Origin: Oscarella lobularis
Lineage: Eukaryota > Porifera > Homoscleromorpha > Homosclerophorida > Oscarellidae
Length of the DNA stretch: 64,000 nt
Direction: 5' to 3'
Assembly (NCBI RefSeq): GCF_947507565.1
Contig: NC_089192.1
Coordinates: 1,674,001 to 1,738,000, forward strand
Shown here: in pieces, positions 42,398-56,972 of the stretch
Position numbering within the stretch: the first letter of the stretch is position 1
Layout: each line of letters begins with the position of its first letter
Notes under the pieces: model-generated
Told to the model about the DNA's origin: nothing
The model's input: the letters and a program-made list of their open reading frames with translations, nothing else
Databases searched by the model: none
Program-made: the position numbers and the translations under genes

Positions 42398-43186
42398 TCA
42401 AAAAGTGAGCCACATAAAGAACGAAGAATTTAAAAATAAATAATTTATTATATATACAGTAGCGTTGGAAGCGACGACCCTAGCGTTTCCATCGATCGCG
42501 TTTGCGACATCGAAGAGACGCTCTGGTCGCCTCGATTCGGAATAAAGAAAAAAATCGACGCGACCGCCTTCTTGACTAATAGAGCACATACGATTGTGAT
42601 TGGAGTATTCGTCTTTTTGGCTCTCTTACCCGTATTCGTCTCGCGCGCTCCACCAATCCTCTCGTCTATTGTCGAGAATTTGAACTCTTTGACCCTAGAG
42701 GGGGAAACAAGAGCGTTGGATACAATGTCGTCTTGAGCACAAACGCGTGTGAACATTCACCTTTCTTAGAGGAAGATCGCCCGTTTCCGTTGGCCTGTAG
42801 TCGCAAATAGCAACAACTTCAAAAGGTTTCGGCTAGGTGCAAATAAATAAATAAATGATAATAATAATAATTATTATTATTATCTTACCGGGCCCGCATC
42901 TGACGATGGAACTGGAGGTAAAGGAGTCGTTTGTATAAGACCGGGACTGTGCAGAGCTATTTGCTCGCGTTTGGAAAAACAAAAAAGATTTCTCTAAAAA
43001 AGGATGCGGGCTTACTTCCGTTCATTGTTCCGGGTAGAGTTCCAGCGCTAACGGCCGCCGCCGCGTTGACGAACGTCGCCTTGCAGCCTTGTTGCGAGAA
43101 GTAGCTATTGTGACCGAAGCACGTCCACTTCAAAAGCCCCGAATGGTAGAACGGTTCCAACGAATCTCCGTGATTGTGACGACAAA
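42398..43186 (-). CDS. Tec-family-like gene fragment: Btk motif, proline-rich, SH3
   Basis: Exons (minus): 43186-43016, 42956-42889, 42832-42761, 42694-42630, 42575-42398. Introns of 59, 56, 66 and 54 nt are all GT-AG and every phase fits. Exon 1 holds a Btk-type zinc motif (PFYHSGLLKWTCFGHNSYFS, QQGCKAT), exon 2 a proline-rich link (IQTTPLPPVPSS), and exons 3-4 an SH3 domain (FEVVAICDYRPTETGDLPLR, KGQRVQILDNRREDWWSARD, EYGQEG). This order is diagnostic of Tec kinases (PH, Btk motif, Pro-rich, SH3, SH2, kinase). The Cys-Cys pair of the zinc motif is Cys-Phe. After GQEG the expected YIPSNY strand is replaced by GRVDFFLYSESRR and a stop 59 codons later. SH2 and kinase exons are not seen downstream and PH exons not upstream, so it is partial or broken. 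Confidence 0.7.
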
Positions 43187-43187
43187 C

Positions 43188-46842
<3,655 letters not shown>

Positions 46843-46860
46843 GAGAGAGAGAGAGAGAGA

Positions 46861-47026
46861 TTTATTTAAATAGACAATGCACAAGACAGGCCATAGGCTA
46901 GGACAATGTCAACAGTAGTAAAGATAGCTAGACTAACGCGGGTGAGTTAGCGGACGTGGGCCTGAGCCTCACGATCCGAGACGAGGTCGGGACGGGAAGA
47001 AGAACTGCAGATACGAGACAACTTAT
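46861..47026 (-). mobile_element. LINE copy A', 5'-truncated 3' UTR fragment
   Basis: 166 bp matching the last part of copies A and B (TTTATTTAAATAGACAATGC ... GAGACAACTTAT). It ends 3-5 bases short of the ORF stop codon region. Flanked on both sides by GA tracts (46843-46860 and 47033-47060). Typical of 5' truncation during target-primed reverse transcription. Confidence 0.85.
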
Positions 47027-47060
47027 GAGACAAAGAGAGAGAGAGAGAGAGAGAGAAAGA

Positions 47061-49618
47061 TTTATTTAAATAGACAATGCATAAGACAGGCCATAGGCTA
47101 GGACAAATGTCAACAGTAGTAAAGATAGCTAGACTAACGCGGGTGAGTTAGCGGACGTGGGCCTGAGCCTCACGATCCGAGACGAGGTCGGGACGGGAAG
47201 AAGAACTGCAGATACGAGACAACTTATGGGTAATCGATTACATTAGAGTTACAGTACTGGAGTAAGACGGACAGACGACGACGCCAATAACACAGGAACA
47301 CGTGTTTCTTTGAGCGGCCCTCCGAGCGCTCGTCAAATCTGCCCAAAGATTGAAGAAAATTTTGGGCGAGCTCGCCCCAACGACCAAAATGTTCGGCTAC
47401 GATGGGTATGAAAGTGGAGGTCAAGCCTGAAGAACGCTGGTACGATTCGTATTTTGAGATCTTTTTCTCCTCCCTGATCGAAGCCGCCGCACCGTCCTCA
47501 CTCGCTGAGCGGCGCGAGGCCTCGGAACTCCACGGGTGGGCGAGAGATATGTCGAGTTCGAAGCACTCCCCTGTGCCCGTGCCGAAGGCAACGATGTCGG
47601 GACGATTGTCGTTGTTCAGGTACTCGTGCCTGGGCTCTACTTTGCAAGCGAGGCCGGCATCTCTGACACAGTCCGCCCAGCCGGAGACAACACAGTTGTG
47701 CGCCCAGACCGGACCGGCGCCTGTTTTGCAGGTGAGCAGATGGTATCCACTGCGGTCGATGGCAGAGCCGCAGTTGCACGAGGTGACGCAAGCCGCGAAG
47801 GGAAGAGGATCACCCAGCCTCAAGGATGCCGCTAAGCAAAAATCGCAAGGTTTGAGCGCGAGCATCCTTGAAGAGGGCAAAGCCTCCAACCAACGGCCAG
47901 CATACTTGCCCTGGCACGAGCGGAGACGAGAGAGGCCACGGTTGTCCGGAGCTGCCGAGAAAACCGAGTTGACACGTACTTGATCGATGACCGACTTGAG
48001 TTGATGTTGGAGTTTGTCGCCAGCCGAAGGCAGATCGGAAACCGAAGCGATCGATGACTCAGAGGTGGACGAGCACAAACTTTCCTGAAACCGGCGTAAG
48101 GCGAACTCGAGGGAACACCTCACCGACGACCCGACAAAGGGGAAGTCGTCCACCGACCACAGAGATGGAAAAAGGTCGGGGAGGGCTTGAGATGTGTGGC
48201 TCCAGCCCGCCAAGAAAGCTGCATCCAGGATCGGCGAAAGCAAGGGCACACCAAAACCGCCCAGGCGAATTGGAAGAGATGCCTGAAGCCATTGATCGTC
48301 CGAAAGATGGCTGAGGAGCAGTGACGACATGAAGGTGGATTTTGAGAGGTCGTCATGAAGTGAAGCGGCACTGTGAAGCGCCGTTGATGAGATTGTCCTT
48401 CCGAGATGGTTGAGCCGCGTGGCGTGGCAGTGTCGCAACAGGAGCAGAGCACATTGTGGGTCCTCCAGTGTGGTAATTTTGTCGCACAGCTCTTTTCCTT
48501 GCGAAGCATAAAGAAGACATTTTTCCGAAACGAAGGCTTCGTTGCCGATGGGAGAACCGAGGATGACCGTGCCGTCGGACCGACGAGGGAGCTGAAGATC
48601 GGAGGATGCAGAGCGACGAGCGAAAGTTTCACATTTGTAGTCGGCCACGACGAGGTGAATGGCGCCGAACAGAGACTTGAGTTGGTCGAACGCGTCCGCC
48701 GAAACCGATTCGGGGCCGATGATGAAGACGTCGTCGAGGTAAGCTAAGACGACAGCCTCGGGGTGTTTAGCTTGGACACGAGACACCAAGTCGTGAATGC
48801 CAACTGCGAACAGAAAAGGGCCCAATGGGTCGCCCTGATGAACCCCTTCCTCCGATGACAAGATGACGTGCTCGGAGTCCGTAGCAAAAACGAGAGAACC
48901 GCTGTGGCCGTACATTCTTCGAAAATGCGGCATGAGCGAGGGAAAGTTGGCCGACAGGCGCTCCGCGATCGCGCGACGACTGATTGAGTTGAACGCGTTC
49001 CGAACGTCAGTCTTTAGCACAACCCAATCGGGGTGCCTGTCGAGAAGAAGCTGGATGTGATGAATCAAAATTTCGGAGCCATTTGAAGTCGAAACGCCGT
49101 GCTGGATGGGAGCGAAAAATCGGGCGAAGTGATTTCTCATGTGGAAACAAATCGCCCTAGGAGATGCCCGACGGAATACTTCGCCGATCGCGATTGGCCG
49201 TACGTCCCCGTTGCTCTTCGGAAGCGCTATGAGGCGCGATGATGACAAAGCGAGAGACGCAAACTCCGGAATATGTCCCGAGGCGACGAGGGAGAGAACT
49301 TCGATGAGGAGATTTCCCGTCGAGACGCCAGAAAGAAGACATTTGAGGTGTTCAAAGCGCCATCCCGACCAGCCGGCAGCAGAGCCCCGCGGAGATTTCT
49401 GCAGGGTGGTCCAGATGACGTCGCGCGGCAAGTCGATCGGAGCAAAAGAAGAGGATGACCAGTCAGTGTCGTCTGCGTCAAAGATGTTATTGGTATAACC
49501 GCTGGGGTGCTTTGACCGGAGGCGTTCGATCGTTTCATCCGTGGCGTCAGCAAGCCCGCAACTCGTCAGAGCCCGAGGAGCCCGAGAGAGTTCGCCACAA
49601 CGGCATAGACGCAGGGCG
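47061..49618 (-). mobile_element. LINE copy B, 5'-truncated
   Basis: Same orientation and nearly identical to copy A (a few dozen differences by eye), from the 3' UTR to ~49618. There the match ends within the codons for LRLCRCGELS and Helitron-derived sequence begins. A GA tract (47033-47060) borders its 3' end. Confidence 0.85.
47224..49618 (-). pseudogene. LINE ORF of copy B: RT and endonuclease, N-terminus lost
   Basis: Continuous frame of ~798 LINE codons from LRLCRCGELSRAPRALTSCG to the shared stop at 47224. RT motifs (VVLAYLDDVFIIGPE, EGVHQGDPLGPFLFA), the knuckle and RPDIV...ELDIS are intact. Compared with copy A it has changes such as RRASPRAICF for RRASARAICF. The open frame continues upstream for ~95 codons, but that part is antisense to a Helitron helicase and is not LINE sequence. 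Both zinc fingers are missing. Confidence 0.8.
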
Positions 49619-49639
49619 TTCACTCGACGCCAACACGAC

Positions 49640-50430
49640 ACAGCATTTTTCAGAACAGCTACTCCGAATTGGCAACAGGGACAGCCAGGCAACGGATAAC
49701 AAAGACATACGTATAGATAACACCCGAACTCACCGTACTCGCCGAAACACCAGAGCAGCTCAGAGACGAAATCTACCCGGAGTTGTCGGCTCACGCAATA
49801 GACTCTGACTGGCTGTGCCAACGAGGAATTCTCGCTCCGCATAACGAAACCATCGATGCCATCAACAATCGACTTCTCGGCGAATTTCCCGGCGAGGAGT
49901 CGCAATTCCTCTCAATCGACACGGCCTATCCGATGAAGAATCCACTATTGATCCCACAGAATTTCTCAACACGATTGAAGTATCAGGATTTCCTCCTCAC
50001 GTTCTAAACCTCAAAATAGGACCGCCCGTCTTCCTAACACAAAACATCAGTCCTCCTCAATTGTGCAACGGAAATCGATGCGTCGTCCGCCGCCTGAACA
50101 CAAACTGCGTGAAACTCAAAGTCGTCACTGCACCAGCTAAAGGCACTACTGCTTTTCTTCCCCGCATTCCTCTTACGACATCGAACGCCAACGACCCTAC
50201 TATTGCATTTCAATTTTGCCGACTGCAATTTCCGTTGAAATTGTCATTCGCTATGACGGTAAACAAAAGTCAAGGGCAGACTTTACAGAAAGCCGGTTTA
50301 CACTTGGAACATCCGTGCTTTTTGCACGGGCAGTTTTATGTCGCCGTATCCAGAGTAGGATCAAAAGAAAACCTCTTTATTTTTTGCTGCGGTGGCGTTG
50401 CTCATAATGTCGTATATAAGAAGTGTTATG
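49640..50430 (+). pseudogene. Helitron helicase C-terminal part
   Basis: 49783-49945 reads SDWLCQRGILAPHNETIDAI and LLGEFPGEESQFLSIDT. After a frameshift at ~49945 it continues PTEFLNTIEVSGFPPHVLNL and PPQLCNGNRCVVRRL. Then come FLPRIPLTTSN, FQFCRLQFPLKLSFAMTVNK, SQGQTLQKAGLHLEHPCFLH and GQFYVAVSRVGSKENLFIF. These are motifs IV-VI of PIF1-type helicases as fused in Helitron Rep/helicase proteins. One or two frameshifts; upstream motifs lost at the junction with LINE copy B (~49618). Confidence 0.75.
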
Positions 50431-50479
50431 AACGTCATGTCCTCATCCTGGCTTTCCGTAGCATACCATCGTAACACCC

Positions 50480-51299
50480 GCTTCCTCTTTATTCTTTGGC
50501 TACTTCGTTCTCTTGCCCTTCATTTCTCGAAAACGTTCACTTCCGAGACCGTCACACCGAAAGAAGTACAAGCTCTCTTGCAAGGAACCGTCACCGACAT
50601 CAAAGGACAAGTCATCGCCGTATCTTCGAAGAAGCAAGGCCCCGCCAAGACGTACTACCGAGCCTCCGTTGCCGACAACCACTCGCGCGTCTCAGTTACC
50701 CTATTTTCCGACAAGACCGCCGACGCTCTCAGCAAAATGAAGGAAGAAAAAGCGTCCGTCCTCCTCAAAAACGTCACCGTATAGTTATCCACATCATCCG
50801 ATACAAAACACCTCTTCGATCGCAAAAGGAGCGAAGACCAGCCGTTAGCTAAAGCCTTTTCTCCTCAACCGTTCGATGACGCGTCCTTCGGGTCAACTCC
50901 CGTCCCTAAACAAATCATTCTGGAACAGCTACCCGCGCAGGCCACCTAGCAACGAATCACTTCGAAATCAAAGTTTTAGACATATCGCCCAAAACCAACG
51001 TCGGCCGATCCAAAGTGCTGCAAAACGTCGACAGCACCGGCACTGCCTCACTTACCCTATGGTCGACTTTTCTCGAAACGTTGGTGCTCGAAAAATCTTA
51101 CGAGCTTCAGAATTTCATTGTCTCGACGTTCGACGACAAAGAGTATCAGAGAGAACTCGAATACGGAAACAGTCTAGTATCCAAGCCGTATCACGATCCG
51201 GACGGGGATCGGGACCGGGACGGAGACGATTCTGATCGCGATAAAGACGCCGCCGACGACCGCGACGACGCCGTCGACGGGGTGCCGGGACGCGAATGA
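50480..51299 (+). pseudogene. RPA-like (OB-fold) protein, probably Helitron-encoded
   Basis: Block 1 (50540-50784): VTPKEVQALLQGTVTDIKGQ, YYRASVADNHSRVSVTLFSD, ASVLLKNVTV. Block 2 (~50840-50935, other frame): PLAKAFSPQPFDDASFGSTP and VPKQIILEQLPAQAT. Block 3 (50950-51170): NHFEIKVLDISPKTNVGRSK, STGTASLTLWSTFLETLVLE. Two OB folds joined by a VPKQI-L linker resemble the minus-strand protein at 60545-61744. RPA-like single-strand-binding proteins are known passengers of animal and plant Helitrons, and it follows the helicase in the same orientation. Frame changes indicate decay. The Asp/Arg-rich end (51180-51299) may be antisense to the gene at 51191-51543. Confidence 0.55.
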
Positions 51300-51543
51300 G
51301 ATACCGGGTCAATTCTTTTTCGCATCTCTTCCTGCCGCCGATAGAACTCCTCTTTAGACATAGGCGGTGGATTGGCGGCGGGCGCTTGCGGACGCAGCGG
51401 CGGGTCGACGGTTAGAGGAAAGCGAGGTCCGTACGGGGGAGACACAGCTGGCGCCGCCATCATCGATGGCTGGTACATGTTCATCGGGTACATGGGAGCG
51501 ATGCCGGGACGCGCCGGTTGCATGCACGGCATGGGAGTTGCAA
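51191..51543 (-). CDS. Exon of a Pro-rich/SR-tailed protein (RBBP6-like, tentative)
   Basis: Acceptor CGATGGCAG|GCGCTCTTG (51543) opens a frame with PMYPMNMYQPSMMAAPAVSP and PPMSKEEFYRRQEEMRKRID, ending in a Ser/Arg tail (SRSESSPSRSRSPSGS) and stop at 51191. The SKEEFYR.Q block after a Pro-rich stretch and followed by SR dipeptides recalls RBBP6-type ubiquitin ligases. That is a weak resemblance. Other exons of such a gene were not found. Confidence 0.35.
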
Positions 51544-51689
51544 GAGCGCCTGCCATCGTGGCAGGTGGACGGAGGAGACGGTGGCGGTGCCTTGACGTTT
51601 CAACGCCGGCACCGGCGTCTTGCTCTGGACTGGAGTCTCGGAAGAAAAGAGACCTTCGTAGTCATCAGGAGGATCAGCGAGAAGCGGTA

Positions 51690-51912
51690 ACTTAACTTTC
51701 CCATTTTTGCAACACAACGCTGTTCTTTCAGCAGGCCATCTCACCGCTCCGCAAAATGAGCAGGAAACACTCAAAGTACCGACAAAATTAGGAGGACAAT
51801 TTTGGGGAGAGTAGCTTGCTACAGGTCTATTGGGTATTGCGGTACGAACAACCGCGCGCGGGAGCGGGCGTGCGGCGTTGGTTGAAGACGCAGAATGTAA
51901 ACTAAATGACAA
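51690..51912 (-). pseudogene. Helitron Rep N-terminal fragment
   Basis: Minus frame with NCPPNFVGTLSVSCSFCGAV, RWPAERTALCCKNGKVKLPL and LADPPDDYEGLFSSETP. The arrangement C-x2-C, W..E, CC..GKV.LP.L..PP is the zinc-finger-like start common to Helitron Rep/helicase proteins. It is opposite in orientation to the helicase at 49.6 kb, so either two copies or an inversion is involved. No HUH nuclease block was found. Confidence 0.5.
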
Positions 51913-52482
51913 CTTTACATTAATTTAAAATCGCGAAGTTACTAGTCGCGTACGTGTCACGTGAAGAGGCGGTTGCGGGGAAGGCGGGCGAGCTAACGAC
52001 TGGAAAATTTGCAAGCGCGGGGCGAGAAAATCGAAACCCTTCGTGCAAAAAAACTACATAATAAGATGAGATTTGGACTTGGCAAAAGTGCAGCGTTTGC
52101 TTGGGGAAAGGATTAGCGATAGGTGGTTGCAGATTGGACGTCGGCGGAAATAACTGCGTGATGCCGACACTTGGCAAAAACAGATGTGGTGGACACGTAA
52201 GTACACTCCTATGGAGACAGGCAGGACGATGGAGACCCAAGGGGTGGCCTAATGCCAATCCTTCATTGGGGAGAAAAGATACCCTGTTAATATTGCATGG
52301 TGTGATTAGTTAATGCACGCTCACAAAGCGGGTGAAACAGAAGAAATCAGAGTGGGAGATTTAGAAGACGGAGAACGCGCGCGCCGGCGAAAGTTGAGAG
52401 ATCTCGCCGTCCTCCGAACGTAGTTGTGATCGCCCACACGCAATGGCCCAACAAAAATCGTGTCGCCGCGTAACTGTGATCG

Positions 52483-52650
52483 TCACTCGGTCTCGCCCGG
52501 ATAAAGGGAAACGTCGGTATTGTAGAGTCGCGTTCTAAGGACGCCCGTTAGCCAGTGCATGCACCTATCGCAAGAGCAGTACACTCTACGAGGAGTCGCT
52601 GGAACGTCGCTGCGAGGCCGCTTTTGCGTAGATCGCGTAGAAGAAGCCAT
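52483..52650 (-). CDS. Small ORF, 55 codons
   Basis: ATG 52648-52650 to TGA 52483: MASSTRSTQKRPRSDVPATP then RRVYCSCDRCMHWLTGVLRT and ending DVSLYPGETE. The C-x-C-x2-C arrangement suggests metal binding. It may be the start of a transposon protein whose next part is missing. The frame is open further upstream (to 52935) but that part is low-complexity. Confidence 0.3.
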   Translation of the reverse strand: MASSTRSTQKRPRSDVPATPRRVYCSCDRCMHWLTGVLRTRLYNTDVSLYPGETE

Positions 52651-53220
52651 GGAAAAACGCAAAGACAAAGGAAGATTGCAGCAGAGAAAATATTGATAGC
52701 GCACTCTAGGGCTATCGATAGGCACTGTCGCGAAATGCGACTTTACGGCGGCAATCGGTCGATGCGGACCGATGGAGCACCCGCGCGAGACGTCGCGTTT
52801 CAAAGTCGGGCGCGATCGGCGGCGCGGGAAAGCGGCGGCGGAGGAGGATCCGCCGCGGGGTCCCGACGATCGCGCGTTCAATCGATCGCGTGGGTGGACG
52901 TTCGGAGCGTCGCGGCGCGATCTACACGAGGTCACCGCGGCGTCGGGCGGCGAAATTGAAGGAATAAACCGGAGGCCCCGTATGACCGTCCGTAAATTAT
53001 GGGAAGATTTCGTTTCTCTTTTTCTCTTGCGCGGTTTTTCCCTGTTGCGGCGCTCGCTTGATGCGACCTTTAAGCTGGTGTTTGTTTTTCGTTTCGGCCA
53101 GCGATTTGCAAGTGGTTTTTCGTCTTGGGTGGCGCGTTTCCGCTTGTCATGATCTGGGGTCGCGAGTGTTTCTTTGAGGCCGCTGTGTGGGATTGTTTTT
53201 GATTAGCCTGCTTCTTTGTT

Positions 53221-54020
53221 TTTTCAGACGTTCTCGTGCCGCGGCTGGTCTCGATGCCCGAAGCGAATGGGCTCGCGCCGCAAGTGCTTGTCGCGGAGGA
53301 TACGGCTCCTCTGCCGCCGAAGAAGCGAAGAAGCGCGCCGTTCCCGTGTTTGTCACGGCCTCGGGATTTCTCCAGTGCCAAGGTGCCTAGTGAAAAAACC
53401 CTCGACGGGGGGCTTGTAGATATGGCAGAGCTTCTGCTAGATAATATCAAACTGCTTCGTCAGGAGGCTGCCATGCCGCGCTTGTCATCCGATTCGAAGG
53501 CTATTCAAATTTTATTGATCACCACGTGAACTCATAGCTTCGCGACTTTTATTGCGATTCGCGCGCATTCTGCACCGGCCACGGAGCCAGCGTTATTTGC
53601 CTTTATGCGCCACTTGGTTCGAGAGGCAGCGCGCCACCCGAGTCTCGGGTGGCTATTGTACGACTTCTTCCGCAAGAAGGCAGCATTGATCCCTTCGCTG
53701 GGATACACTGCACTTTGATCTCTTTGCCATCACCGTCGCCGATGCTGCTGTCTCCTCCGGCCGCGCCCGTACGCTATGCCGTCTGTGCCTGGAGCCGGAC
53801 CATGCGTCCATAGATTGTGCCCTTGCGCTGCGACTCGACTCCCGTTCTTTACTGGCGATGCAACAAGAAGCCAAAGTCTTTCGTCTTAGGAAAAGCTCCT
53901 GTGTGCCGCTCGTATAATTCTAGGCCGCTGCCGGGTTGTCGAGTGAATGATTGTCGTTTTCGACACGTTTGCTCTATTTGCGGCGCTCAACACAAGCAAA
54001 CCAACTGCCCGAGTTGAAAA
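53221..54020 (+). pseudogene. gag relic of a second DIRS-like element
   Basis: GLVDMAELLLDNIKLLRQEA (53405-53470) parallels EFLDMAELLPDNKELLRREA in the intact element. The zinc motif CRSYN...CRVNDCRFRHVCSICGAQH (53905-53995) parallels CRLYN...CTFRDCSFRHVCANCKGQH. Stops and deletions lie between. Sequence divergence is large, so it is a different lineage and not a duplicate of 35.5-40.8 kb. Confidence 0.65.
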
Positions 54021-54269
54021 TGGCAAACTGCGGCTAAGAGCGATGCTTCGTCGGTGAGCGCCGCTAAGTGGGGAAGCGTTGCGCGTGTCAGCCAGAACTT
54101 AACTATTTGTTTTGTGTGTATGTTTTTGTGATAATTCGGGCGCGGATGCGCACCTTACGGCGAGCCGGGCATTTAGTGTTCCTTAGCCGTAGTTGTAGAT
54201 TCTGGCACGTAGTCTGAAAGAGTCTTGCATCGTCTTTGTTTATTCTAGCGATTTCCCTATTTGACGAGA

Positions 54270-55115
54270 GCGCAGCGTGCAACCTCGTACAGTCGGGTTA
54301 TCAGTACACGTCCGATCTGCTGGTTTTGGACGCGGACCGGCCTCTCGGTCCTCCGCTCGCGCCGCTCGCGACTCCCGTGTCGCCTTTTTGCGTTGACAGA
54401 TAGGAAGAGGATTTGGCTGCGTTTCCGCTTTTGCAGGTTACATTGTGACCGGTTTACGCGAAGGTTTTGGTATTGGCTTCGACTGCGGGTCGTCTTGGCT
54501 TTCATTGGCTAAGCGCAACATGTTGTCCGCCTCGTCACATGCTGCCGTTATCGACAAATATTTAGCTAAGGAGAAAGCGTGAATTCGCCTTGTGGGTCCC
54601 ATCCGTCCGGAAGCCCGCTCCCGGGTGCACCTCAGTTCGTTTGGGGTCATTACCAAGAGCAACAAGCCGGGTCGGTGGCGTTTAATTGTGGACTTGTCGT
54701 GCCCTCGCAGTCGAAGCGTAAATGAAGGCATCTTGTCAGCGCTGGCTTTGCTTCGTTATAGCAGAGTCCCCGATGCCTTTACCCTTTTGTCCGCCTTTCG
54801 CGGTCACGAAAAACGCTCTGTTGTGTGTGATGGTTCGCAGCGGCGTCTCGGCGGCAATTAATTGGACCTTTTTCTGCTAATGGGCTTGGAAAATCCTAGG
54901 CAGTATGTGGAAAACTTGAAGCGGGCCTTAGACGTGTGTAAGCGGCTTCGCGTGCCGGTGGCTCAAGCGAAGACCGCAGGTCCCTCGCCTGTGATTGTGT
55001 TTCTCGTAATTGAGATTGACACCGTTTCGCCCTTGCTTTGTTTGCCGCCGGAGAAGCTGTCGCGTCTCCACACGTCGTGCGCGGGTTGGCTTCTTCGGAA
55101 AAACGTCACCTTTTG
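54270..55115 (+). pseudogene. RT relic of the second DIRS-like element
   Basis: In mixed frames: GLREGFGIGFDCGSSWLSLA, then SSFGVITKSNKPGRWRLIVD and LSCPRSRSVNEGI, and later VPVAQAKTAGPSPVIVFLVI with EIDTVSPLLCLPPEKLSRL. Each has a counterpart in the same order in the RT at 37233-38699. The segment with the catalytic YLDD is deleted (~54830-54860). No recombinase follows; the relic ends near 55115. Confidence 0.65.
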
Positions 55116-55119
55116 ACAC

Positions 55120-56760
55120 ATCATTTTCTGTGTATAATAAGTCAGATGCTAAACAATTTTTTGTCAGCAAGAGCTTTAACGTGTTGAAGACGACAAATTA
55201 CTTTCAACCACATTGATCCCAGAGTCTATAGGCTAAACACTAAAACTTTGAAGTCATGACGACGATATTCAGTTTCTACCTTTGTACTGAAATGACCTTG
55301 TCTGGTTCAGGTTTTAATATCAACTTCAACTCTCTTTTGGCGCGAGAAAACTGGATTTTTTAGGCGTAGTTAGTGTTTCAAAGTGTTGACGAATTGATAA
55401 AATAAAAATGTTGCTATTCAGCTCCTCATGGCTCATCACTGTTAATTGAAATTTCGCGCATCAGCCAGAGAAAACAGGTGTCTTGGAAGGTAGCTCTGTC
55501 GTCTTCCCTCGTTTTGATAATCAAGTGTTACTTACCAAAATCGCGGCCAACCATTAAAATGTATTTATTTCTGACCTTTTTTGCTGCAAAATACGCAATT
55601 TTGGTCGTTAACTGCTGCTCTCACATGACTCTTACCCTCTGAAAAGAAAAAATAGAAAACAGTTTTGGTAAGTCAGCTATGAATACCGACTGCTCAATTA
55701 AAAAACCAAATGAATTCAATTTGTAGGAAGTGACGCCGTGCGGCAAAATTGTTGTCCGGTAGATAAAAATCCTGTCAAATATAGTGTCAATGATTAGTAA
55801 CTGATTATTGCATAGAAAAATTGAGGATGTCTGTTCTTGTCGTATACTCATTCTTGCAAGGGCTACAGTAACAAATGTAAAAAACTTATCTCCAGACTTC
55901 ACAAACGTCATCCAACGCATACTTTTAGACACTTTACTTGGTATGTGATTGGCAATCCCGTTGCAGTTGCCGGTTACCATAAAGTTCCAAAACAAAAATG
56001 CGAGCTAGGGAAGCTAATTTTATCCTTACTTTGACATCACACACTTTGATGGGATATCTGGTCAAACAAAAATCTATTAAATTATAAGATTTTTCTGAAC
56101 TCTTATGCGCTGCCTTCTAGAGATCACCATATTACCAAATAGCATCAGCGTTGTTACATTCATCTAAAATGTCGACCATTAGAGCCTCTTATGTATTTGG
56201 CTACCCATTAGGGCTCTTTCTTTCAATCCTGTTTTCCTTTCTTTTAGCAGACATCTACAGTGCATACGAGACTGGTATGAGATTTCGTATGTTGCCAGGC
56301 AAAAACCACAAATGAGCAAAGATTAAGTTTTCTTGCAGCAAACGTTTCAAGGAAATATTAAAACTAATAGCCAAAACGTCTTCGAAGACCCTCAGTCTCT
56401 ATTGGGCTTATAGAAAATTCAAGCTTCGTGCAAGAACAGTAACAGCGTTAGCTAAAGATAACCAGTGCGTATAGGTTGACAATCACGTCCACAAAGCTGC
56501 AACGTTTTCATTTCGTTCCCTTGTTTCAATCAAACGCTTATCATCGGGAAGAAAATGTAGAATTGATTTGTAAAGTGTGTCTTCCAGCCAAAAACATATT
56601 CAGGTAAGTGAAGAAACTGAAGCAGCAATGCCAATAAAATTAAAAACAGCGTTTTCATTCCCCAAGATGTGTCATGACTTACACAACGACGCACAGAAAG
56701 TAACAACTAAGGAATTATATGACTTTTAGAAGACTTCCAACGAATTACGGCCTTTCAATT
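55120..56760. other. AT-rich stretch, no gene recognised
   Basis: Stops in all frames. The longest open frame (55621-55995 minus) has no motif and poor composition. No repeats of note. Confidence 0.4.
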
Positions 56761-56762
56761 AG

Positions 56763-56972
56763 AAGTATCTTGCAGAATGTGCTATTAAACAAGGCTTTCT
56801 TGAACTTTCACCAAGACCTCTTCTCTGGATCTTAAGTGACGCCTATAATGCACTTCCTGGAAGATCATGTCAGTCATACCGTGGATTCGTCAATAGAAAG
56901 TTCGACCAGGGTTTTATGAAAGGCGGGAAAGCTAATCTATCCATGCTCAATTTTAAAGATGTCCTTCAATAG
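56763..56972 (+). other. Coding-like open frame, 69 codons
   Basis: Starts right after CAATTAG (possible acceptor) and ends TAG 56970-56972. KYLAECAIKQGFLELSPRPL, LWILSDAYNALPGRSCQSYR, GFVNRKFDQGFMKGGKANLS. The composition is that of a folded protein in otherwise AT-rich DNA. Family unknown. It may be the last exon of a gene or a transposon relic. Confidence 0.4.

Noticed and set aside
42274-42737. Plus-strand two-exon frame with a hydrophobic helix (MESLYALNMSEVDALDSAKE..., later TIVIGVFVFLALLPVFV)
   Set aside because: It has a good donor and acceptor, but it is antisense to the last two exons of the minus-strand gene (SH3 end and novel tail), whose domain match and phase consistency are stronger evidence. 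The hydrophobic stretch is the complement of an intron plus SH3 codons.
49619-49905. N-terminal ~95 codons of the 893-codon minus frame as part of the LINE protein
   Set aside because: They are exactly antisense to plus-strand Helitron helicase sequence, and copy A has different, zinc-finger-encoding sequence there. The frame is open by chance.
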